NCBI RefSeq assembly: GCF_004801285.1
Contig: NZ_SSNY01000016.1
Coordinates: forward strand, 18,841-82,840
Length of the DNA stretch: 64,000 nucleotides
DNA from: Ollibium composti
GTDB taxonomy: Bacteria > Pseudomonadota > Alphaproteobacteria > Rhizobiales > Rhizobiaceae
Direction: 5' to 3'
Shown here: positions 39,266-49,332 of the stretch, in pieces
Position numbering within the stretch: the stretch's first letter is position 1
How the letters are laid out: each line of letters starts with the position of its first letter
The notes under the pieces: generated by a model
What the model was told of the DNA's origin: nothing
Databases searched by the model: none
Seen by the model: the letters and a program-made list of their open reading frames with translations, nothing else
Translations under genes and position numbers: made by a program

Positions 39266-39655
39266 TCAGTACCAACCCACCGCGATCTGCGCTTCTTCCG
39301 ACATGCGGTCGGGCGTCCACGGCGGATCGAACACCATCGAAACCTCGACGCCGGACACGCCTTCCACGGCGCCGACGGCATTTTCCACCCAGCCGGGCAT
39401 CTCGCCGGCGACCGGGCAGCCGGGCGCCGTGAGCGTCATGTCGATCTTGACGGAGCGGTCGTCCTCGATGTCGATCTTGTAAACGAGGCCGAGTTCGTAA
39501 ATGTCGGCGGGAATTTCCGGGTCGTAGACCGTCTTCAGCGCCGAAACGATGTCGTCGGTCAGCCGCGCCAGTTCGTCGGCGGGAATGGTCGAAGTCGTGA
39601 CCGGAACATTGGCCGGCGTCTGCTCGGAAAGGGTCGTCTCATCCATGGTCGTCAT
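39266..39655 (-). CDS. sufT: SUF-associated MIP18/DUF59 protein SufT
   Basis: A 129-residue DUF59 protein. VYDPEIPADIYELGLVYKIDI near 42-62 and TAPGCPVAGEMP near 75-86 are typical, the latter with the conserved Cys. SufT aids Fe-S maturation of particular targets. It has a low-complexity Thr-rich N-terminus. The start overlaps the sufS stop (ATGA), so it is the last gene of the operon. Confidence 0.93.
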   Translation of the reverse strand: MTTMDETTLSEQTPANVPVTTSTIPADELARLTDDIVSALKTVYDPEIPADIYELGLVYKIDIEDDRSVKIDMTLTAPGCPVAGEMPGWVENAVGAVEGVSGVEVSMVFDPPWTPDRMSEEAQIAVGWY

Positions 39656-40893
39656 CCGAAGAACTTTCGCGCCTTTTCCAGCGCATCGGCAAGGGCATCG
39701 ACCTCGGCGCGGGTGTTGTACATGCCGAACGACGCCCTGCATGTTGAGGTGACGCCGAAGCGTTTCAACAGCGGCTGGGCGCAATGGGTGCCCGCCCGCA
39801 CTGCCACGCCCTGCCTGTCGATGACCATCGACACGTCGTGCGCGTGGATGCCTTGCAACTCGAAGGAGACGATGGCGCCCTTGCCCGGCGCGTCGCCGAA
39901 GATTTTTAGTGAATTGATCGAGCGGAGCCGCTCGTGGGCGTATTTTTTCAGGTCGGCCTCGTGCGCGGCGATGCGCTCGCGGCCGACGCTTTCCATATAG
40001 TCCAGCGCAACGCCGAGCCCGATCGCCTGCACGATGGGCGGCGTGCCGGCCTCGAAGCGATGCGGCGGGTCGTTGTAGGTGACGACATCCTGCGTCACTT
40101 CCTCGATCATCTCGCCGCCGCCCATGAAGGGGCGCATGGCCTCCAGCCGCTCCCTCTTGCCGTAGAGCACACCAATACCGGACGGGCCGTAGACCTTGTG
40201 GCCGGTGAAGACGAACCAGTCGCAGTCGAGGTCCTGTACGTCGATGGGCATATGGACGGCGCTCTGCGAGCCGTCGACCAACACCGGAATGCCGCGCTCG
40301 TGCGCAATCCGGCAGATTTCCTTGATAGGCGTCACCGTGCCCAGCGCGTTCGACATATGGGTAATCGCGACGAGTTTTGTCCGGTCCGTCAGGCTTTTCT
40401 CGAAATCCTCGACATGCAGCGCGCCGAGGTCGTCCACCGGCACCCACACCAGCTTCGCGCCCTGCCGCTCGCGGATGAAATGCCACGGCACGATGTTGGA
40501 GTGGTGTTCGAGGATCGACACGACGATCTCGTCCCCGGCGCCGATGTTCGGCATGCCCCAGCCGTAGGCCACCGTGTTGATGGCCGAGGTCGAATTGGAG
40601 GTGAAGACGATATTGTCCGGGCTCGGCGCATTGAGGAAGCGGCGCACCGATTCGCGCGCCTTCTCATAGGCGTCGGTGGCGGCGTTGGAGAGGAAATGCA
40701 GGCCGCGATGGACGTTGGCGTATTCTTCTCGATAGGCGTGCTGGACGGCGTCCAGCACCACCTGCGGCTTCTGCGCGGAAGCGCCGTTGTCGAGATAGAC
40801 GAGCGGCTTGCCGTACACCTCGCGCGCGAGAATCGGGAAATCGCGGCGGATCGCCTCGACGTCGTAAGGAAGGGTTTCGACCGCCTTATCCAT
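39652..40893 (-). CDS. sufS: Cysteine desulfurase SufS
   Basis: A 413-residue class II (SufS) cysteine desulfurase that takes sulfur from cysteine for Fe-S clusters. The PLP lysine is Lys233 in FTGHKVYGPSG, and the persulfide cysteine is Cys371 in AGTHCAQPLLKRFG. It is the second desulfurase in this operon; the first gene (45054-46211) is of the IscS/NifS kind. The start overlaps the VOC gene's end by eight bases. Confidence 0.96.
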   Translation of the reverse strand: MDKAVETLPYDVEAIRRDFPILAREVYGKPLVYLDNGASAQKPQVVLDAVQHAYREEYANVHRGLHFLSNAATDAYEKARESVRRFLNAPSPDNIVFTSNSTSAINTVAYGWGMPNIGAGDEIVVSILEHHSNIVPWHFIRERQGAKLVWVPVDDLGALHVEDFEKSLTDRTKLVAITHMSNALGTVTPIKEICRIAHERGIPVLVDGSQSAVHMPIDVQDLDCDWFVFTGHKVYGPSGIGVLYGKRERLEAMRPFMGGGEMIEEVTQDVVTYNDPPHRFEAGTPPIVQAIGLGVALDYMESVGRERIAAHEADLKKYAHERLRSINSLKIFGDAPGKGAIVSFELQGIHAHDVSMVIDRQGVAVRAGTHCAQPLLKRFGVTSTCRASFGMYNTRAEVDALADALEKARKFFG

Positions 40894-41278
40894 GGTAGCT
40901 TATGAACTCCATGAGCGATCCGTCCGGATCGCGGAAATAGACGCTGGTGCCTTTGCCCTGCCCACCGAGGCGCGGCACCGGACCGAGTTCGACCGGGATG
41001 CCGTTGGCGCGCAGATGCTCAACCGCGTCCTCGATCGAACCGCTCCAGCAAAAACAGAGATCGCTGTTTCCGGGCTGGACCGGGATGCGCGCCAGCGGCT
41101 CGGCTTTCACGCCCGGCCCATGACAGTTCAACTGCTGGCTTCCCAGCCGGAAAACGTAGGCACCGCCTTCGCGCGCAATCGCTTCGGCGCCGATGACCTT
41201 GGTATAGAACGCCTTCGCCCGATCCCAGTCGGAAACGTGGATCACACTGTGATCGAGCGATACCGGCAGCTCAGCCAT
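40886..41278 (-). CDS. VOC-family protein embedded in the suf operon
   Basis: A 130-residue single-module glyoxalase-fold protein: SLDHSVIHVSDWDRAKAFYTKVIG, FRLGSQQLNCHGPG, and YFRDPDGSLMEFISY. His10, His in NCHG and Glu in LMEF are possible metal ligands. It overlaps both sufD and sufS by eight bases, so it must be translated with them. Its role in cluster assembly is unknown; it is not a standard SUF component. It could handle a thiol or reactive carbonyl, but that is conjecture. Confidence 0.88.
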   Translation of the reverse strand: MAELPVSLDHSVIHVSDWDRAKAFYTKVIGAEAIAREGGAYVFRLGSQQLNCHGPGVKAEPLARIPVQPGNSDLCFCWSGSIEDAVEHLRANGIPVELGPVPRLGGQGKGTSVYFRDPDGSLMEFISYHG

Positions 41279-42536
41279 GTTCCGCGAACCACCCGTCGAG
41301 CCTGGCTTCCAGCGCCTCGACGAGCGCCTCGTCCTCCAGTTCTTCGATCACCTCGGCAACAAAGGCCTTCACCAGAAGGCCGCGCGCGGTCTTCTCGTCG
41401 ATACCGCGCGCCATCAGGTAGAACAGATGCGCGTGGTCGATCTCGGTGACGGTGGCGCCGTGGCCGCAGGCGACGTCGTCGGCGAAGATCTCCAGTTCCG
41501 GCTTGGTCGAGAATTCGCCGTCGTCGGAGAGCAACAGCGTGTTGCAGGCCATCTTGGCGTCGGTCTTCTGCGCCACCTGATGCACGTTGATGCGGCCCTG
41601 GAAGACGCCGCGCGCCTTGCCGGTGACGACGTTGCGGATGATCTCGCGCGAACCCGTGTTCGGCACGGCGTGGTCCAGCACCATGGTGACGTCGGTGTGC
41701 GTGTCGCCATGCAACAGGTCTACGCCGCGCAGCTGGAAGTCTGAGCCCTCGCCCTTGGTGACGACGCGGATTTCCTGCCGCACCAGCTTGCCGCCGGCGT
41801 TCATGACGAACAGGGTGAACTTGGCGTCCTTGCCGATCCAGGCGTTGAACTGGCCGAAATGCGTCGCCGTATCCGGCTGCTCCTGCACGATCAGCCAGGT
41901 CACCTCGGAGCCGTCGCCGATGACGACGTTGTCGACCGACGAGACCAGCGCGTCGCCGCTGCCGGTCTGCCGCTCGACGATGGTGGCGGTCACGCCATTG
42001 CCGATTTTCGCCGCGAAACGGGTGTGGACCTGTCCGCCGGCCTGCACGTTCTGCACTTCGACCGGCTTTTCGAGCACGGTGCCGTCGGCGATCTCGAGCA
42101 GCCAGCCGTCGGCGACGAAGGCGCTGTTCAGTGCGCCGATGGCATCGTCCGCGCCCTGGGCTCCGAGTGCCGGCGCATAGGTGCCGTCGCCGAGCTTTTC
42201 GGCCACCGGGGTCGCGGTAACGCCTTCGATCGCCACAGGCTTGCCGGCAACGCCGTTGAGCACGGTCAGCACCGGCGAACCTTCGATGAGCGGCGCGACG
42301 GGCTTCGCCTCAAGGCCGGCGTCGAAGGCCGGAACCTTCGTCAGCAGGCGGCGCAGATCGGTGTAGTGCCAGGATTCGATGCGACGCGTCGGCAGGCCGG
42401 CCTTGATCGCCTCGATCGCCGCGTCACGCTTCAGCATGACCTCGCCATCGCCCGGCAGCAGCGCCAGCCGCTCGCCGAAGGCGTCGATCAGCGCCAGCTC
42501 CGCCGGCGTGTTCTTGATGGGCGTCTGGATGTTCAT
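41271..42536 (-). CDS. sufD: Fe-S cluster assembly protein SufD
   Basis: A 421-residue SufD, the partner of SufB in the SufBC2D scaffold. The C-terminal beta-helix region has ATVTEIDHAHLFYLMARGID, with the conserved His and the LMARGI motif, and DAKMACNTLLLSDDGEFSTKPELEI ahead of it (in two pieces). The N-terminus is helical. It lies between sufC (four bases away) and the VOC gene. Confidence 0.95.
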   Translation of the reverse strand: MNIQTPIKNTPAELALIDAFGERLALLPGDGEVMLKRDAAIEAIKAGLPTRRIESWHYTDLRRLLTKVPAFDAGLEAKPVAPLIEGSPVLTVLNGVAGKPVAIEGVTATPVAEKLGDGTYAPALGAQGADDAIGALNSAFVADGWLLEIADGTVLEKPVEVQNVQAGGQVHTRFAAKIGNGVTATIVERQTGSGDALVSSVDNVVIGDGSEVTWLIVQEQPDTATHFGQFNAWIGKDAKFTLFVMNAGGKLVRQEIRVVTKGEGSDFQLRGVDLLHGDTHTDVTMVLDHAVPNTGSREIIRNVVTGKARGVFQGRINVHQVAQKTDAKMACNTLLLSDDGEFSTKPELEIFADDVACGHGATVTEIDHAHLFYLMARGIDEKTARGLLVKAFVAEVIEELEDEALVEALEARLDGWFAEHG

Positions 42537-42540
42537 GGCC

Positions 42541-43296
42541 TTACGCAGCCTCTCCGATCACGCCGGCATAGCCGTTGGCCTCGAGGTCGAGCGCCAGCGA
42601 CTTGTCGCCGGACTTGATGATCTGGCCCTTGTAGAGAACGTGCACGCTGTCGGGCACGATGTGCTCCAGCAGGCGCTGGTAGTGCGTGATGACGACGATG
42701 GCGCGGTCCGGCGAGCGCAGCGCGTTGACGCCGTCGGAGACGATCTTCAGCGCATCGATGTCGAGGCCCGAATCCGTTTCGTCCATGACGCACAGCTTCG
42801 GCTCCAGGAGCTTCATCTGCAGAATCTCGGCACGCTTCTTCTCGCCGCCTGAGAAGCCGACATTGAGCGGGCGCTTCAGCATGCCCATGTCCATCTGCAG
42901 CGTGCCGGCAGCGTCCTTCACCTTCTTCAGCAGTTCCGGAACCTTCAGCGGCTCCTCGCCGCGCGCCTTGCGCTGGGCGTTCATCGCCACCTTGAGGAAT
43001 TCCATCGTCGCAACGCCCGGTATCTCCATCGGATACTGGAAGGCGAGGAAGATGCCGCTCGCCGCGCGCTCGGCCGGATCCATCTCCAGAATGGATTCGC
43101 CGTTGAACAGGATGTCGCCCTCGGTGACCTCGTAGTCCTCGCGGCCGGCGAGGATGTAGGACAGCGTCGACTTGCCGGAGCCGTTCGGGCCCATGATGGC
43201 GGCGACCTCGCCCTTGGCGACGGTCAGGTTCAGGCCGCGGATGATCTCGGTGCCCTCGTCTGCGATGCGGGCGTGCAGGTTCTTGATCTCAAGCAT
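42541..43296 (-). CDS. sufC: Fe-S cluster assembly ATPase SufC
   Basis: A 251-residue ABC-type ATPase. Walker A GPNGSGKS is at 36-43, the signature is in FSGGEKKRAEI near 149-159, and Walker B in CVMDETDSGLDIDAL. In SufC the D-loop region reads DETDSGLD, as here. It powers the SufBC2D complex. Confidence 0.97.
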   Translation of the reverse strand: MLEIKNLHARIADEGTEIIRGLNLTVAKGEVAAIMGPNGSGKSTLSYILAGREDYEVTEGDILFNGESILEMDPAERAASGIFLAFQYPMEIPGVATMEFLKVAMNAQRKARGEEPLKVPELLKKVKDAAGTLQMDMGMLKRPLNVGFSGGEKKRAEILQMKLLEPKLCVMDETDSGLDIDALKIVSDGVNALRSPDRAIVVITHYQRLLEHIVPDSVHVLYKGQIIKSGDKSLALDLEANGYAGVIGEAA

Positions 43297-43320
43297 TTGT
43301 TCTTCCTGAAAATTCGTTGG

Positions 43321-44856
<1,536 letters not shown>

Positions 44857-45053
44857 CGGCGTTCTCCATCCATGCCGGGTTCAAGGCCCGGCCGTTTTTG
44901 AACTCTGGCACCGCCAGCCAAACTGACGGAGTAAGTTCGATATAGTGCGTCCGCACCGGAAATTCACCCGGCCAATTCGACACGCACCGCTCTGCCAGGC
45001 GAAACCCGGCTTTTTCCTCCCTGGACGCGGCCCGGAGGCCGCCGCCCGACGGC

Positions 45054-46211
45054 TTACGCCGCCTTTTCCGTTCCCGCCCGGCGCGCGGCAATGCCTGCCA
45101 GCGCCGTGCGAAACAATTCGATATCCTCGTCGGTCGTCGCCGGGCCGATCGACACGCGCAGCGCGCCCTGCCCGTCACTGATGCCCATCGCCTTCAGCAC
45201 ATGGCTCGGCCCGACCTTGCCCGACGAGCAGGCCGATCCGGCCGACAGCGCCACGCCTGCGAGGTCGAAGGCGATCTGCGCCGTCTCGGCCTTCATGCCG
45301 GGGATGGCGAAGAAACTCGTATTGGCGAGACGCGGCGCACTGGCGCCGAAGAAAACGGCGTCCGGCACCAGTTCGGAAACGAGGCTTTCCACGGCATCGC
45401 GGCGGGCACGCACCGCCTCGATCGCATCCAGCGCGGCGAGCGCTTGTCTCGCCGCCGCGCCGAAGCCGGCGATGGCAGGCAGGTTTTCCGTGCCGGCGCG
45501 ATGGCCCTTCTCCTGCCCGCCGCCGACGACCAACGGCTTCGGCATCATCAGGTCGGCGGCGGCGACGATAGCGCCGGCGCCCTTCGGCCCACCGATCTTG
45601 TGCGAGGAGAGAATCAGGTAATCGACGGAACCGGCTGAAATATCGAGCGGAATGCGCCCTGCCGCCTGCACGGCATCGAGCATCAGGACACCGCCGGCCG
45701 CCTTGACAATCCTGCCGATTTCCTCGACCGGCTGGATCACGCCCGTCTCGTTGTTGGCTGCGTGGACCGCCACCAGCGGCAGGCCGTCCGCCTTGTCATG
45801 CGCGGCAAGTGCTGCCTCAAGGGCTGCAAGATCGAGAATGCCGTCGCCGTCGACGCCGATCCGCGTCACCTGCCCGGCCGGAACGCGGCCGCCGGAGAGC
45901 AGGCAGGGATGGTCGGCCTCGCAGACGTAAAGACGACCCATGCGAAGCGCTGCGCGGCCCATCTGCCAATCAGGCGTCAAAAGCGTCGTGGCGGCCTCGG
46001 TGGCGCCGGAAGTGAAGACGACGTGCTCGGGCCTGCCGTTGACGAGGGCCGCCACGGCGCGGCGCGCATCCTCGACGATGCGGCGGGCGGCGCGGCCTTC
46101 GCTGTGCACCGACGAGGGGTTGGCTGCCCCGAGCGCCGCGACCACGGCCACCCGCGCCGCGTCGCTGAGCGGCGCGGAGGCGTTATGGTCGAGGTAGGCG
46201 CGTGCGGCCAT
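45054..46211 (-). CDS. Cysteine desulfurase, IscS/NifS type, first gene of the suf operon
   Basis: A 385-residue class I desulfurase. YLDHNASAPL is the N-terminal mark, the PLP lysine is in LILSSHKIGGPKGAG, and the catalytic cysteine in SAGSACSSGKVGPSHVL near 315. The second desulfurase, SufS, is downstream in the same operon; the pairing is usual in rhizobia. The start at 46211 is chosen; a Met five codons upstream is possible. An Irr-type box lies about 110 bases upstream. No iscR-type gene is present next to it. Confidence 0.94.
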   Translation of the reverse strand: MAARAYLDHNASAPLSDAARVAVVAALGAANPSSVHSEGRAARRIVEDARRAVAALVNGRPEHVVFTSGATEAATTLLTPDWQMGRAALRMGRLYVCEADHPCLLSGGRVPAGQVTRIGVDGDGILDLAALEAALAAHDKADGLPLVAVHAANNETGVIQPVEEIGRIVKAAGGVLMLDAVQAAGRIPLDISAGSVDYLILSSHKIGGPKGAGAIVAAADLMMPKPLVVGGGQEKGHRAGTENLPAIAGFGAAARQALAALDAIEAVRARRDAVESLVSELVPDAVFFGASAPRLANTSFFAIPGMKAETAQIAFDLAGVALSAGSACSSGKVGPSHVLKAMGISDGQGALRVSIGPATTDEDIELFRTALAGIAARRAGTEKAA

Positions 46212-46254
46212 CGGGCATCCTGTCATGTCGCAACGTCAGGACAGCGCGTTATTT

Positions 46255-46270
46255 CCTTGAAATTCCAAGG
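46255..46270. promoter_or_regulatory. Palindrome in the suf leader
   Basis: The sequence ccttgaaattccaagg has 5-bp arms CCTTG / CAAGG with an AT-rich centre. It lies 44 bases upstream of the desulfurase start and could bind a dimeric regulator, perhaps an Rrf2-type one. No match to a known box is claimed. Confidence 0.35.
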
Positions 46271-46300
46271 CGAGCCGTCCTATCTACGCGTTCGCGGCAC

Positions 46301-46317
46301 TGGTGGACAGTCCACCA
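46301..46317. promoter_or_regulatory. Perfect inverted repeat beside the Irr box
   Basis: tggtggacagtccacca has perfect 7-bp arms around CAG. It ends four bases before the Irr-type box. It may be an operator, or a weak terminator stem. Confidence 0.4.
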
Positions 46318-46320
46318 AAG

Positions 46321-46337
46321 TTTTGAACAATTCTAAA
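46321..46337. promoter_or_regulatory. Irr (iron control element) box candidate for the suf operon
   Basis: ttttgaacaattctaaa matches the rhizobial Irr box TTTAGAA-N3-TTCTAAA at 13 of 14 fixed positions (T for A at position 4). It lies 110 bases upstream of the desulfurase-sufBCDST operon and 118 bases before the divergent hydrolase gene. Irr controls suf genes in other rhizobia. Confidence 0.7.
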
Positions 46338-46454
46338 CTAGCTTCTAAGAAGGCGCTGGCCCTGCGTCAAGAACCGATCTGACGCAGATCGGAATTGTCC
46401 AGGGGCGGAATTGTTGAAGGCGCCGCCGCCAGTGTATGCCAAGTGGAGTATTCG

Positions 46455-47129
46455 ATGCCAGAGGTCATTTTCGCCGGACCGGCCGGACGCCTGGAAGGCC
46501 GCTACCAGCCTTCGACGGAAAAGAGCGCGCCCATCGCCATCGTCCTGCATCCGCACCCGCAGTTCGGCGGGACGATGAACAACAAGATCGTCTACGACCT
46601 CTTCTATATGTTCCAGAAGCGCAATTTCACCACGCTGCGCTTCAATTTCCGCGGCATCGGCCGCAGCCAGGGCGAATTCGACCACGGTACCGGCGAGTTG
46701 TCGGACGCCGCCGCCGCGCTCGATTGGGTGCAGTCGCTGCATCCCGATTCCAAGAGCTGCTGGGTGGCCGGCTATTCGTTCGGCTCGTGGATCGGCATGC
46801 AGCTTCTGATGCGCCGGCCGGAGATCGAAGGCTTCATCTCGATCTCGCCGCAGCCCAACATCTACGACTTCTCCTTCCTGGCGCCCTGCCCGTCGTCCGG
46901 CCTCATCATCCATGGCGACGCCGACAAGGTGGCGCCGGCCAAGGACGTGCAGGGGCTGGTGGACAAGCTGCACACGCAAAAGGGCATCACCATCACGCAG
47001 AAGACCATTCCCGGCGCCAACCACTTCTTCTCCAACGATTCGGCGCTGCTTCTGGACGAGTGCGCCGACTATCTCGACCGGCGGCTCAACGGCGAGCTCG
47101 CCGACCCGCGGCCGAAGCGGCTGCGCTAG
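46455..47129 (+). CDS. Alpha/beta hydrolase, dienelactone-hydrolase-like
   Basis: A 224-residue hydrolase. HPHPQFGGTMNNKIVYDLFYMFQ near 34-56 (in two parts) and RGIGRSQGEFDHGTGELSDA are typical of a subgroup widespread in proteobacteria. The nucleophile is Ser in AGYSFGSWIG; Asp in IHGDADKV and His in GANHFF complete the triad. Substrate unknown. The start at 46455 has GGAG upstream. It diverges from the suf operon across the Irr box. Confidence 0.87.
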   Translation: MPEVIFAGPAGRLEGRYQPSTEKSAPIAIVLHPHPQFGGTMNNKIVYDLFYMFQKRNFTTLRFNFRGIGRSQGEFDHGTGELSDAAAALDWVQSLHPDSKSCWVAGYSFGSWIGMQLLMRRPEIEGFISISPQPNIYDFSFLAPCPSSGLIIHGDADKVAPAKDVQGLVDKLHTQKGITITQKTIPGANHFFSNDSALLLDECADYLDRRLNGELADPRPKRLR

Positions 47130-47219
47130 GATAGCGGCGGCAGCCATCTGGCTCAAGAAATTGGCACAGCAGAGACTATGGTGCAGGCCTTCCTTTGAAG
47201 GCCTACACTGGAGGCTTAC

Positions 47220-47876
47220 TTGTACCAGCCGCCGCTTTTCCGCGAGACGCGCCCCGACATCCTGCATGCGCTGATCCGCGCCCATCCGCTCGGGCTGATG
47301 ATCTCGGTCGCGCCTGACGGACCAATGGCCGATCCGGTGCCGTTCCTGCTCGACGCCGACGCCGGCCCGCACGGGCGGCTCAACGCCCATGTCGCCCGCG
47401 CCAATCCGCATTGGCGCCAGATCGCGGACAATCCGGCGCTGCCGGTGCTGGTCGTGTTCCAGGGCGTCAACACCTACATCACGCCGTCCTGGTACGAGAC
47501 CAAGCGCGAGACCGGCAAGGTGGTTCCGACGTGGAACTACGCCATGGTGCAGGTGCGCGGCACGGCGCGCGTTATCGAGGACGCTGACTGGCTGGCCGGA
47601 CAGATCCACGCGCTGACCACGCGCCACGAGAGCGGCCGCGCCGAGCCATGGGCGGTCTCCGATGCGCCGGACGCCTTCATCGCCTCGCAGATCAAGGGCA
47701 TCGTCGGCATCGAGATCGACATCACGGCCATCGACGGCAAGTGGAAGGTCAGCCAGAATCGCCCCGTCGCCGACCGAGCCGGCGTGGCGGCCGGGCTGGA
47801 GGCCGAGCAGGACAATGTTTCGGCGCATGAGATGGCGGGACTGGTGCGGGCGTTTGGCGGATTGGACGGGGCGTGA
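47220..47876 (+). CDS. PaiB-family FMN-binding protein
   Basis: A 218-residue protein of the PaiB (FMN-binding negative regulator) family: MYQPPLFRETRPDILHALIR, GVNTYITPSWYETK and VPTWNYAMVQVRGTARV are diagnostic. In Bacillus PaiB affects protease and sporulation genes; in proteobacteria its role is unclear, and the fold is that of pyridoxamine oxidase-like flavoproteins. The start is TTG, supported by GGAGG five bases before it. Confidence 0.9.
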   Translation: MYQPPLFRETRPDILHALIRAHPLGLMISVAPDGPMADPVPFLLDADAGPHGRLNAHVARANPHWRQIADNPALPVLVVFQGVNTYITPSWYETKRETGKVVPTWNYAMVQVRGTARVIEDADWLAGQIHALTTRHESGRAEPWAVSDAPDAFIASQIKGIVGIEIDITAIDGKWKVSQNRPVADRAGVAAGLEAEQDNVSAHEMAGLVRAFGGLDGA

Positions 47877-47930
47877 AGCGGGGCGACGCATTACGCATGC
47901 TTAGACAAAATACAGAGCGCAGCGCTGTCA

Positions 47931-48066
47931 CCCCCACTCCGTCTCGGCTTCGCCGAGCCACCTCTCCCCTCAAAAGGGAGAGGAAAGGCGCCAAGCTGGC
48001 GGCCGGCGTTTCCTCTCCCCCGTCGAATGGGGGAGAGGTGGCTTGCGAAGCAAGACGGAGTGGGGG
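47931..48066. repeat. Intergenic palindromic repeat (CTCTCCGTC family)
   Basis: Outer arms CCCCCACTCCGTCTCGGCTT... and the near-complement ...AAGCAAGACGGAGTGGGGG enclose two smaller hairpins (CTCCCCTCAAAAGGGAGAGG and CTCCCCCGTCGAATGGGGGAG, each split for length). It shares modules with 33541-33602 and lies between convergent genes. Confidence 0.85.
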
Positions 48067-48083
48067 TCGATCTAACGGCCAAG

Positions 48084-49232
48084 TCAAGCCGATCGACCCG
48101 GCAGCCCGTCCGCTCTCGCAATCACCCCGCCGCTGACCGCCTCGCGACATCCGGTCGTCGCCGGGAAGGTCAGCGGCAGGCCTTTCAGCGCCCTGACCGC
48201 CAGATAGGCCCAGGCCTCTGCCTCGGTGGCGTCACCGTCGAGGCCGGCATCTTCGGCCAGCATCACCTCGGCGCCCAGCCGCGCAGCGCCTTCCCGCAAG
48301 TCGCCGACGATGTGCGGGTTCTTGCGGCCGCCGCCGCAGACGATCCACAGCTTCGGCGATTGCGGTAGGTGTTTTACCGATTTCAGGATCGCCTCGGCGG
48401 AGACGGCGGCCAGCGTGCGGGCGCCGTCGGCCAGTGCCAGGTCTTCGGCCTCGGCCAACGTGAAATCGTTGCGGTCGAGTGATTTCGGCCCGGGCAGCTT
48501 GAAGAACGATTTTTCCAGATAGCGTTCCACCACCGGGCGCGACACGCCGCCTTCGCTGGCGATCGCCCCGCCGGCGTCGAAGGGCACGCCGCCTTCGCGC
48601 TGCACCCACCGGTCGATCAGCGCGTTGCCGGGACCGGTGTCGAAGGCGACCGGATCCCCCTTTTCCGGTACGAAGGTGATGTTGGAGATGCCGCCGATGT
48701 TGACGAATACCACTGGAAACGACGCCACCGCCGGCAACGCGCGCGCCAGCGCCGCATGATAGGCTGGCACCAGCGGCGCCCCCTGCCCGCCATGAACCAT
48801 GTCGTTGGCGCGCATGTCGTAGACCACCGGCAGGCCGGTTTTTCCGGCCAGCAGCGGCCCGTCGCCCAGTTGCACGGTCAGGCCGACATGGGGACGATGA
48901 AGCACGGTCTGGCCGTGGAAGCCGATCAGGTCCGACCGACCCCAGCGGGCATCGTCACGCAGTTTCGCCCGGAACGTCGCTACAGCTTCGGCATGGCGCA
49001 GCGTGATGTTGCGCTCGAGCGCCGCCAGATCACCCGGCCGTTCATCACGCTTATCGATCCGTTTGGCGTCCTCCAGCCCTGCCTCGATGCGGCGGCGGAA
49101 GGCCGCCTCGTAGGGAACGAAGAAGGACGGGCCGCGCTCGACCGCGTTTTCGCCGTCGGTGCGCAGCACGGCGAGATCGATGCCGTCCATGGATGTGCCG
49201 CTCATCAGGCCGATGGCGCAGAGTTCGCTCAT
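48084..49232 (-). CDS. anmK: Anhydro-N-acetylmuramic acid kinase
   Basis: A 382-residue ASKHA-fold kinase that recycles 1,6-anhydro-MurNAc from peptidoglycan. GLMSGTSMDGIDLAVLRTDG near 8-27 is the phosphate-binding signature, FHGQTVLHRP near 103-112 and NIGGISNITFVP near 178-189 follow, with FDTGPGNALID near 200. It diverges from tyrS, a pairing common in rhizobia. Confidence 0.96.
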   Translation of the reverse strand: MSELCAIGLMSGTSMDGIDLAVLRTDGENAVERGPSFFVPYEAAFRRRIEAGLEDAKRIDKRDERPGDLAALERNITLRHAEAVATFRAKLRDDARWGRSDLIGFHGQTVLHRPHVGLTVQLGDGPLLAGKTGLPVVYDMRANDMVHGGQGAPLVPAYHAALARALPAVASFPVVFVNIGGISNITFVPEKGDPVAFDTGPGNALIDRWVQREGGVPFDAGGAIASEGGVSRPVVERYLEKSFFKLPGPKSLDRNDFTLAEAEDLALADGARTLAAVSAEAILKSVKHLPQSPKLWIVCGGGRKNPHIVGDLREGAARLGAEVMLAEDAGLDGDATEAEAWAYLAVRALKGLPLTFPATTGCREAVSGGVIARADGLPGRSA

Positions 49233-49332
49233 CTTTCCACCGTTCTTGTGATTCCTTGCCGCAGGATGCTAAACGCGCGCCATCGTTGCTGTCACCGCCG
49301 CATGCGGCCGGTCCGTCCCGAAAGTAGAAGCC

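Noticed and set aside
44857..45053. Separate gene between the desulfurase and sufB
   Set aside because: The open frame seen there lacks a ribosome site and domain, and overlaps the sufB start. It is probably leader, with perhaps a secondary promoter.
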